Source of the DNA: Methylovirgula sp. | GTDB taxonomy: Bacteria > Pseudomonadota > Alphaproteobacteria > Rhizobiales > Beijerinckiaceae | Direction: 5' to 3' | Length of the DNA stretch: 6,316 nucleotides | Assembly (NCBI GenBank): GCA_030040215.1 | Contig: JASHUD010000200.1 | Span: 1-6,316, forward strand | Shown: one piece after another, positions 1 through 6,316 of the stretch | Position numbering within the stretch: the stretch's first letter is position 1 | How the letters are laid out: each line of letters opens with the position of its first letter | Program-made: the position numbers and the translations under genes | Notes under the pieces: model-generated | Databases searched by the model: none | What the model was told of the DNA's origin: nothing | Seen by the model: the letters and a program-made list of their open reading frames with translations, nothing else

Positions 1-1773
<1,773 letters not shown>

Positions 1774-1824
1774 TCCCCGCGACGCGGAATCGCGGCCTGT
1801 GCCGCCGACGCGGAGAATGGCAAG

Positions 1825-1851
1825 GCCGCCGATCCAGCAGGATCGCGCGGC
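1825..1851 (+). terminator. Hairpin downstream of katG, possible weak terminator
   Basis: CGATCC (1830-1835) and GGATCG (1840-1845) pair across the loop AGCA. The stem extends outward through GCCGC (1825-1829) and GCGGC (1847-1851) with one bulged C at 1846, giving about 11 base pairs. It starts 52 bases after the katG stop. There is no T-run after it, so it would be an mRNA 3'-end stabiliser or a Rho-assisted stop rather than a textbook intrinsic terminator. The stem is visible; its role is inferred. Confidence 0.35.
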
Positions 1852-1858
1852 GGTGTAG

Positions 1859-1912
1859 AACTGCGCTCCGCCGTCCGGGTTTGCCGACTCCGGAAACCGA
1901 GCGGGCGCAGTT
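1859..1912. repeat. Long imperfect inverted repeat in katG-rpsB gap
   Basis: AACTGCGC (1859-1866) is the exact reverse complement of GCGCAGTT (1905-1912). Inside it CCGC (1868-1871) can pair with GCGG (1901-1904), and GGTTT (1878-1882) with AAACC (1894-1898), leaving a GC-rich loop. This makes a nested, 54-base foldable element upstream of the proposed rpsB promoter. It could be a second katG 3' structure, a small RNA or a protein-binding site; the sequence does not decide. Confidence 0.4.
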
Positions 1913-1943
1913 TGGAGCAGGGCGGCCGCAGCTCGCGGCTGCC

Positions 1944-1972
1944 TTGCGTTCCATTTTTGCGCGCTCTATAAG
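1944..1972 (+). promoter_or_regulatory. Candidate rpsB-tsf promoter
   Basis: TTGCGT (1944-1949) can serve as a -35 box and TATAAG (1967-1972) as a -10 box, 17 bases apart, matching sigma-70 spacing. The -10 is five of six to consensus; the -35 matches only the TTG. Transcription would start near 1978-1980 and leave a leader of about 110 bases before the rpsB ATG. The -10 lies in the loop of a perfect 7-bp inverted repeat (1959-1977). This is the best promoter-like pair I found by eye in the gap; the assignment is inferred. Confidence 0.45.
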
Positions 1973-1977
1973 CGCGC
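1959..1977. repeat. Perfect inverted repeat around the rpsB -10 box
   Basis: GCGCGCT (1959-1965) and AGCGCGC (1971-1977) are exact reverse complements separated by CTATA. The dyad is centred on the candidate -10 box. T-runs lie before it on the plus strand, not after it, so it is not an intrinsic terminator for plus-strand transcription. A repressor or other protein could recognise such a dyad, or it may be chance in GC-rich DNA. Confidence 0.4.
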
Positions 1978-2020
1978 CATCCCACACGCGGATTGCGCGG
2001 TCCTGCTTCAAGGTCCGCAA

Positions 2021-2080
2021 CCGGTGGTCTGCCGATGCTCGTATCGGTCGGCCTGATCTTCCGCGGCGGCTTAACCGGAG
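2021..2080 (+). promoter_or_regulatory. rpsB leader with possible RBS-pairing structure
   Basis: In the proposed mRNA leader, CCGAT (2032-2036) and ATCGG (2043-2047) form a small hairpin. CCGGT (2021-2025) is complementary to ACCGG (2074-2078), which overlaps the ribosome-binding GGAG at 2077-2080. The second pairing would hide the ribosome-binding site. In E. coli, S2 represses its own operon through the rpsB leader, so such control is reasonable here, but I cannot match this leader to the known motif. The pairing is short and may be accidental. Confidence 0.3.
2077..2080 (+). promoter_or_regulatory. rpsB ribosome binding site
   Basis: GGAG lies 8 bases before the ATG at 2089. It decides the start over the in-frame upstream ATG at 2035 and TTG at 1993, and the protein from 2089 begins like other S2 proteins ([20 protein letters not shown]). 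Confidence 0.8.
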
Positions 2081-2088
2081 AAAACGTG

Positions 2089-3096
2089 ATGGCTTTGCCG
2101 GACTTTACCATGCGCGGCCTGCTTGAGGCCGGGGCGCATTTCGGCCACCAGTCGCATCGCTGGAATCCGAAAATGGAGCCGTTCATCTACGGCGCCCGCA
2201 ACAACATCCATATCATCGACCTCGCCCAAACCGTGCCGCTGCTGCATCAGGCGCTAAAGGCGATCTCCGATACCGTGGCGCGCGGCGGCCGCATTCTTTT
2301 CGTCGGCACCAAGCGGCAGGCACAGGAGGCGATCGCCGCCGCCGCGAAACGCTCCGCGCAATATTACATCAACGCGCGCTGGCTCGGCGGCACGTTGACC
2401 AATTGGAAGACGATTTCGGCCTCGATCCAGCGGTTGCGTAAAATCAACGAGCAACTGGAAGTCGGCGTGCAAGGCCTCACCAAGAAAGAGCGCCTGATGC
2501 TGTCGCGCGAACGCGACAAGCTCGAGAAGGCGCTCGGCGGAATCAAGGAAATGGGCGGCACGCCCGACCTGATTTTCGTGATCGACACCAACAAGGAGCA
2601 ATTGGCGATCAAGGAGGCGGCGCGCCTTCACATTCCGGTCGTGGCGATCCTCGACACCAATTCCGATCCCGACGGGATCACCTATCCGGTCCCCGCCAAC
2701 GACGATGCCGGGCGGGCCATCAGCCTCTACTGCGATCTCGTCGCGCGCGCCGCGCTCGATGGAATTTCGCGCTCGCGCGGCGAAGCGGGAATCGATGTCG
2801 GCGCCGAAGAGGCGCCGGCACCCGAAGTTCTTCCCGAAATCGCCCCTGCCGAGGCGCCGAGCGAACGTTTCGAGCTTTTAACCGCGCCGCGCGGCGCGCC
2901 CGACGATCTTGCCAAACTGCGTGGCGTCGGCCCGCAGATCGTCAAGAAACTCAACGACGCGGGGATCTTCCATTATTGGCAGATCGCCGCGCTGACTCCG
3001 GAGGACGCGGCAAAACTCGATCAGGACCTGAAACTCGGCGGGCGCATCGAGCGCGACGACTGGATTTCGCTCGCCCGCAATTTGATCGCCGCCTGA
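2089..3096 (+). CDS. rpsB: 30S ribosomal protein S2 with C-terminal HhH extension
   Basis: S2 protein of the small ribosomal subunit, located at the head-body junction on the solvent side and needed to recruit S1 in bacteria that have S1. The product is 335 residues, against about 240 in E. coli. Residues 1 to about 231 are the S2 core, with typical blocks [43 protein letters not shown] and [15 protein letters not shown]. Residues about 232-271 are an acidic, Ala/Pro/Glu-rich linker. Residues 272-335 form a helix-hairpin-helix-like module with a GVGP turn at 279-282 followed by [17 protein letters not shown]. From memory, comparable extensions are common in S2 of Hyphomicrobiales, and similar modules occur on L21 and on some respiratory subunits there; their role is not established to my knowledge. 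First gene of a pair with tsf, 67 bases upstream of it. The core assignment is secure; the domain name rests on motif reading. Confidence 0.97.
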   Translation: MALPDFTMRGLLEAGAHFGHQSHRWNPKMEPFIYGARNNIHIIDLAQTVPLLHQALKAISDTVARGGRILFVGTKRQAQEAIAAAAKRSAQYYINARWLGGTLTNWKTISASIQRLRKINEQLEVGVQGLTKKERLMLSRERDKLEKALGGIKEMGGTPDLIFVIDTNKEQLAIKEAARLHIPVVAILDTNSDPDGITYPVPANDDAGRAISLYCDLVARAALDGISRSRGEAGIDVGAEEAPAPEVLPEIAPAEAPSERFELLTAPRGAPDDLAKLRGVGPQIVKKLNDAGIFHYWQIAALTPEDAAKLDQDLKLGGRIERDDWISLARNLIAA

Positions 3097-3112
3097 CTAT
3101 ATTAGGGGATGC

Positions 3113-3129
3113 GCCGGGCAATGCCCGGC
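3113..3129 (+). terminator. rpsB-tsf intergenic hairpin (attenuator candidate)
   Basis: GCCGGGC (3113-3119) and GCCCGGC (3123-3129) are perfect reverse complements with the three-base loop AAT, 17 bases after the rpsB stop. No T-run follows, so read-through into tsf is expected. In E. coli a structure between rpsB and tsf lowers tsf expression relative to rpsB or affects mRNA processing; a similar tuning role is an inference. A TATATT at 3098-3103 resembles a -10 box but has no clear -35 partner. Confidence 0.45.
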
Positions 3130-3148
3130 CGGAAGCGGCTCCAGCTTT

Positions 3149-3154
3149 GAAGGA
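3149..3154 (+). promoter_or_regulatory. tsf ribosome binding site
   Basis: GAAGGA lies 9 bases before the ATG at 3164. It supports that start, and the protein then begins with the expected EF-Ts N-terminal sequence [20 protein letters not shown]. Confidence 0.75.
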
Positions 3155-3163
3155 ACGGACCCG

Positions 3164-4060
3164 ATGGCCAACGTCACGGCGGCAATGGTGAAGGATCTTC
3201 GCGACAAGACCGGCGCCGGCATGATGGATTGCAAAGCCGCCTTGACCGAGACCAACGCCGATCTCGAGGCGGCGGTCGATTGGCTGCGCAAGAAGGGCCT
3301 TTCGAGAGCCGCAAAGAAATCCGGCCGGATCGCCGCCGAAGGGTTGATCGCGGCGGCCGTGTCCGGCACGGACGGCGTGCTCATCGAGGTAAATTCCGAA
3401 ACGGACTTCGTCGCCCGCAACGAGGAGTTTCAGAAGCTCGTGCGCGGCATCGCGGCAGTCGCCTTGAAACGCGGGTTGAGCGACGTCGAGGCGCTGAAGA
3501 GCGCCGCCTATCCCTCCGGCGGCAGCGTCGCCGAGGCGCTTGCCAACGCGATCGCGACGATCGGCGAAAACATGAATCTGCGCCGCGCCGCGCGCGTACA
3601 CGTCGGCCACGGCGTCGTCGGCCAATATCTGCATAACGCGTTCGGCGAAGGCCTTGGCAAAATCGGCGTGCTCGTCGGATTAGAGTCGTCCGGCAAGAGA
3701 GAAATACTCGCGCCGCTCGCCCGGCTGATCGCCCTTCACGTCGCCGCGGCGAGTCCGCTGGCGATCGATGCCGGCGGCCTCGACCCGAACGCGGTGGCGC
3801 GCGAAAAGTCCGTGCTTGCCGAGAAGAACGCCGGCAAGCCCGCGCATGTCCTCGACAGGATCATCGAGTCGGGCCTCAAGACCTACTATAAGGAGGTCTG
3901 TCTCATCGATCAGCCCTCGATCCACGCCGAACACGGCGGCAAGACCATCGGCCAAATCCTCAAGGAGGCGGAAGCGGCGGCCGGCGCGCCGATCGCGCTC
4001 AAGGACTTCGCCCGCCTGGCGCTCGGCGAAGGGATCGAGAAGCGAGATGGCGACGGCTGA
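3164..4060 (+). CDS. tsf: Elongation factor Ts
   Basis: Guanine-nucleotide exchange factor of EF-Tu: it releases GDP from EF-Tu in the cytoplasm so that GTP can bind and elongation continues. The product is 298 residues, normal for the family. Residues 1 to about 55 are the UBA-like N-terminal domain with the signature [16 protein letters not shown] and a helix ending WLRKKGL. Residues 75-89 ([15 protein letters not shown]) hold the second EF-Ts signature; Asp81-Phe82 correspond to the E. coli Asp80-Phe81 pair that enters EF-Tu near the magnesium site. The rest covers the two core subdomains and the tail, with [11 protein letters not shown] near residues 243-253 typical of the C-terminal core. 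It ends with TGA at 4058-4060, only 22 bases from the stop of the convergent phosphoesterase gene. The usual downstream gene pyrH is absent. No truncation seen. Confidence 0.97.
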   Translation: MANVTAAMVKDLRDKTGAGMMDCKAALTETNADLEAAVDWLRKKGLSRAAKKSGRIAAEGLIAAAVSGTDGVLIEVNSETDFVARNEEFQKLVRGIAAVALKRGLSDVEALKSAAYPSGGSVAEALANAIATIGENMNLRRAARVHVGHGVVGQYLHNAFGEGLGKIGVLVGLESSGKREILAPLARLIALHVAAASPLAIDAGGLDPNAVAREKSVLAEKNAGKPAHVLDRIIESGLKTYYKEVCLIDQPSIHAEHGGKTIGQILKEAEAAAGAPIALKDFARLALGEGIEKRDGDG

Positions 4061-4063
4061 ATT

Positions 4064-4112
4064 GAAGAAATGGGCTTGCGGTTCAGCGCTTCTTCGCCGG
4101 CTTTTTCTTCTT
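4064..4112 (+). terminator. Possible tsf terminator inside the convergent gene end
   Basis: GAAGAA (4064-4069) can pair with TTCTTC (4090-4095), and the plus strand then shows the T-rich tract CTTTTTCTTCTT at 4101-4112. A second pairing, GCTGAA (4056-4061) with TTCAGC (4082-4087), spans both stop codons. The stems are weak or have long loops and the T-tract begins 5 bases after the stem, so this is at best a poor intrinsic terminator. It is the only T-rich signal after tsf, and it is also the code for the lysine-rich tail of the minus-strand gene. Confidence 0.25.
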
Positions 4113-4613
4113 GTGCCGACCGCGGCTTGCCAGAATCGTCCTGAGCGTCACCGGCCGAAAGTCGAACACGTCCACGCCGACGTCGTATTGGCGGGTCGCT
4201 TCCTTCAGCCGGCCGTGCGAATGGCCGTGAAGGTCGATCGATCCTTTGCCCATGTTGTGCCAGGTGCGGAACGGGTAATGGCAAAGGATCAGCAATTTTC
4301 CCTCGACTTCGATCTCGATGTAAGAGGCGACGCTCGCCCAGGCCTTGTTGGCGATCGTCGCCTTGGAATCGTTGTTGCCGACGATGAGATGTTTGCGGCC
4401 GTTGAGCGCGGCGAGGAGCTTGCTGACGCGCCCGCGATCTTTCGCATTGGTAAAGTCGCCGAGATGGTAGACCTCGTCTCTCGGCTTGACCACGGCGTTC
4501 CAGCGCGCAATCAGCTTCTTGTCCTGCTCGGCGACGGAAGCGAAGGGACGATGATCGACCTTGATCCGGCGCGCCTCGCCGAAATGCGTGTCGCTCGTGA
4601 AGAAAATCGGCAT
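4083..4613 (-). CDS. Calcineurin-like metallophosphoesterase (COG4186-like)
   Basis: Small single-domain metallophosphoesterase of 176 residues, predicted to hydrolyse a phosphomonoester or phosphodiester using two metal ions; the natural substrate is unknown. The full motif series is visible: DTH (Asp8, His10), GDF (Asp53), GNND (Asn80, Asp82), His112 in CHYPF, and GHSH (His131, His133). N-terminal SDTHFG, RPFASVAEQD and YHLGDF resemble the COG4186 group of predicted phosphoesterases. The third motif reads GNND where many superfamily members have GNHD. There is no signal peptide, so it is probably cytoplasmic. The protein ends in a very basic tail (168-176, KKKKPAKKR). The ATG at 4611-4613 is preceded by the purine-rich GGAAGAG, giving a reasonable start, and the family motif begins at once. 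It converges on tsf and follows the receptor gene on the same strand after 91 bases; a shared transcript is possible but not shown. Confidence 0.9.
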   Translation of the reverse strand: MPIFFTSDTHFGEARRIKVDHRPFASVAEQDKKLIARWNAVVKPRDEVYHLGDFTNAKDRGRVSKLLAALNGRKHLIVGNNDSKATIANKAWASVASYIEIEVEGKLLILCHYPFRTWHNMGKGSIDLHGHSHGRLKEATRQYDVGVDVFDFRPVTLRTILASRGRHKKKKPAKKR

Positions 4614-4704
4614 GGCTCTTCCGGCGGCGCGGCTCCAAGCCGCGGCAGCCGGACATACTAACAGCCGATCGCCAAATCGGTTGCCAAGGACGGCCGTTCA
4701 ACGA
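4614..4704 (-). other. Receptor-phosphoesterase gap with two hairpins
   Basis: On the minus strand this 91-base spacer follows the receptor stop and precedes the phosphoesterase start. ATCGG (4676-4680) and CCGAT (4665-4669) form a 5-bp stem with a 6-base loop. A second, stronger stem is CGCGGCT (4628-4634) with AGCCGCG (4638-4644) around a 3-base loop, ending 15 bases before the phosphoesterase ATG. Neither is followed by a clear T-run in minus-strand reading. They might end or attenuate receptor transcription, or lie in the phosphoesterase leader. I find no convincing promoter here. Confidence 0.4.
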
Positions 4705-6316
4705 TCACATGGTGACTTTTACACCAATAAAGGCTTCAAGCGGCGGCGCGATGGTAATGGAGCGCGGATCGGTCGAGGAGAAGAGGCCAGGGACCGGACC
4801 CGTGGCGCAGCCGACACAGCCGTTGTCATACATCGTCGAGCTGGTCTCGTAGAGCGTGCCGTAGGTCGCGCCTTGGTAGTCGAGCACATTGTTGACCAGG
4901 GCGTAGATCTGCACATTCTTGTTGACCTGATACGAGGTACGCAGATCGAGCGTCGCGAAGCCGGAGATTTGTGGCAGCGAATTGATCTCGTCGCCATAAT
5001 AATATTGGCTCGAGCGATAGACGACATCGCCGCCCACCTTCCAGCCCGGCAGAACCTCATAGTCGATGCCGAACTTGACCTTATGGTTCGGTATTCCCGG
5101 TATGTTGTCGCCGTAGGTAACGCACTCATAGGTCGTGCCGTTGGCGGCAGTGCAGTTATTATTCGGATTGTTGGGAGAGGAGATGTTTGCCGACGATGCG
5201 AATATTGCATTGATATAGGAATAGTTGACGTAAGCGTCCCATCGGTCCGTCGTATAAGTGGCGGAGACATCGACGCCTTGCCGCAATGTTAGGGGAATGT
5301 TTTCGTAATAGCCGAAGCCTGTCACGGGGGAAGCCACGGCATAAATGTCGTTTTCATTGGCGGTTCGATAGCCCGAGACGCTCCAGTCGAGCCGGCCGGG
5401 CGCCCATGACCAAGCAATCGCATTGCTACCCTTGAAACCGGCCTCGACCGTCCGCGCCACAACCTGTTGGAGCGGCGGATCGGCGACCAGGAAATTGTCG
5501 ATCATGCAGGGCGCGGCGGGACTTGAGCAGCCGAGTTCGAGCGGCGTCGGGGCGCGGTTGGCTTCCGAATAGCTCGCGTAGGCAGCAATATCCGGTGTAA
5601 TCTTGAAGGTCGCGCCGACGACCGGATTGATGCGATTGAAACTCTGGCTCGCATTCAGTTGCGAGTACGTGCCGGCGGCCTGGGATACCGCAGCGTAAGG
5701 CTCGCCGAGCTGATTGTTGAGAGAGAGTATCGCGTCATTGAAGCGCGCGCCGGCGTGCAGCGACAGTCGGTCGGTGATGTCGAAACTATCGAGCACATAG
5801 ACGCCGATGTACGTATTTTGCGCCTCGAGGTCGACAGGCGCAACGTCGTAGGCCGGCTCGTCGATGAGCTCACTGGTCCACGGAACGACGAAATCCCCCG
5901 GCAGCGTACTCAATATGCTGCTGCCGGTGAAATGCGTCCAGCCGTGATCGACGCTGACACCGCCGGTGATCGTGTTGTTATGGCCGAGAATCTTGTCGGT
6001 ATCGGTCAACTGCGCTGTCGCGCCCGTGCTGAGCGTGCGCGTCCAGTTGCTGTCGGTCTCGCCGAGCGGCGTGCCCGGAACGGCGGTCCCTCCAGTGGGA
6101 TCAAGAAGCGGCGTCGTGCCGGCGCCGGACGTGACTCCGTCGATAACCTGACCCGAAGTTATGTCATCGTTACAGACATAGGTGTTTCCGCAGGAGTAGA
6201 AGTCGCTGATGTTGCCGTCGTGATGCGCCTGCGCGTAGCTGCGGAAATAGGCGTTGCCGTTGAAGGTCAGCGTGGGGGTGATGTGCGATTCGTCCGAAAG
6301 CGTGATCATCTCCGCC
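4705..6316 (-). CDS. TonB-dependent outer-membrane receptor, C-terminal barrel (5' partial)
   Basis: Outer-membrane beta-barrel that takes up a scarce ligand, typically a siderophore, haem or cobalamin, with energy passed from TonB. About 537 residues are visible; the signal peptide, TonB box and plug domain lie beyond the right edge, and the ATG at 6307-6309 is internal because the frame continues past it. Numbering from that Met, family-like blocks include GVYVLDSFDITDRLSLHAGARF (split at 169-190), FNRINPVVGATFKITPD (224-240), AYASYSEANRAPTPLEL (243-259), VADPPLQQVVARTVEAGFKG (275-294) and the late-barrel DLRTSYQVNKNVQIYALVNNVLD (455-477). Alternating aromatic and polar residues and Asn/Gly/Ser-rich loops fit barrel strands and external loops. 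Eight cysteines occur in four close pairs. The chain ends GVKVTM, with Met instead of the usual terminal aromatic. The ligand cannot be deduced; no uptake genes are adjacent. Confidence 0.93.
   Translation of the reverse strand, partial: AEMITLSDESHITPTLTFNGNAYFRSYAQAHHDGNISDFYSCGNTYVCNDDITSGQVIDGVTSGAGTTPLLDPTGGTAVPGTPLGETDSNWTRTLSTGATAQLTDTDKILGHNNTITGGVSVDHGWTHFTGSSILSTLPGDFVVPWTSELIDEPAYDVAPVDLEAQNTYIGVYVLDSFDITDRLSLHAGARFNDAILSLNNQLGEPYAAVSQAAGTYSQLNASQSFNRINPVVGATFKITPDIAAYASYSEANRAPTPLELGCSSPAAPCMIDNFLVADPPLQQVVARTVEAGFKGSNAIAWSWAPGRLDWSVSGYRTANENDIYAVASPVTGFGYYENIPLTLRQGVDVSATYTTDRWDAYVNYSYINAIFASSANISSPNNPNNNCTAANGTTYECVTYGDNIPGIPNHKVKFGIDYEVLPGWKVGGDVVYRSSQYYYGDEINSLPQISGFATLDLRTSYQVNKNVQIYALVNNVLDYQGATYGTLYETSSTMYDNGCVGCATGPVPGLFSSTDPRSITIAPPLEAFIGVKVTM

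Larger units (their letters stand above)
1774..2088. other. katG-rpsB intergenic region (no gene)
   Basis: This 315-base gap has no convincing coding sequence; open frames crossing it run on from other frames of katG or rpsB. It contains a short inverted repeat just after katG (1777-1782 with 1790-1795), a stronger hairpin at 1825-1851, a larger pairing region at 1859-1912, a candidate promoter at 1944-1972 and the rpsB leader. An 8-base direct repeat, GACGCGGA, occurs at 1781-1788 and 1807-1814. None of the hairpins is followed by a run of T, so no standard intrinsic terminator for katG is visible. I recognise no tRNA or known RNA family here. Confidence 0.7.

Noticed and set aside
1777..1795. 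CCGCGA/TCGCGG hairpin as a katG terminator
   Set aside because: Only 6 bp with a 7-base loop and no T-run; expected often by chance in such GC-rich sequence.
1855..1925. tRNA-like or known small RNA fold in the katG-rpsB gap
   Set aside because: The nested pairs do not give a cloverleaf, and no T-loop or CCA-like end is seen.
1993..2088. rpsB starting at TTG 1993 or ATG 2035
   Set aside because: The upstream residues do not resemble S2, while ATG 2089 has a well-spaced GGAG and the canonical S2 N-terminus.
3768..4701. Open frames across the tsf end and phosphoesterase, on both strands
   Set aside because: They run out of frame through tsf and the phosphoesterase, whose products have intact family motifs; no motif is seen in the alternatives.
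4561..5292. Plus-strand open frame (243 codons) opposite the receptor
   Set aside because: Antisense to a clear TonB-dependent receptor and without recognisable domains or a good ribosome binding site.

Overview
The window is GC-rich, gene-dense bacterial chromosome. It probably comes from an alphaproteobacterium of the Hyphomicrobiales (Rhizobiales) type. The main clue is ribosomal protein S2, which carries an acidic linker and a C-terminal helix-hairpin-helix domain, an extension I know from that group. The genus cannot be named from the sequence alone.

Layout. Positions 1-1773 (+) hold the 3' four-fifths of katG (catalase-peroxidase); its start lies left of the window. Positions 1774-2088 are a 315-base gap without a gene. 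It contains several inverted repeats, a plausible sigma-70-type promoter near 1944-1972 and a leader of about 110 bases for rpsB. rpsB (2089-3096, +) is followed after 67 bases, which include a perfect hairpin, by tsf (3164-4060, +). These encode S2 and elongation factor Ts, a classical translation operon. Only 22 bases after tsf lies the stop codon of a convergent gene (4083-4613, -) for a small calcineurin-like metallophosphoesterase. Upstream of that gene, on the same minus strand and 91 bases away, is the end of a large TonB-dependent outer-membrane receptor (4705-6316, -), whose N-terminus lies beyond the right edge.

How the genes relate. rpsB and tsf are a co-transcribed housekeeping pair. 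The usual next genes, pyrH and frr, are absent here, so the cluster has been broken or rearranged after tsf. katG detoxifies hydrogen peroxide and the receptor imports an unknown ligand, probably a metal chelate. Nothing in the sequence ties either of them functionally to the translation genes.

I see no mobile element, CRISPR array, tRNA or rRNA, and no clear novel multi-gene system. The points most worth a second look are the S2 C-terminal fusion, the folded katG-rpsB gap and rpsB leader, the synteny break after tsf, and four paired-cysteine motifs in the receptor.
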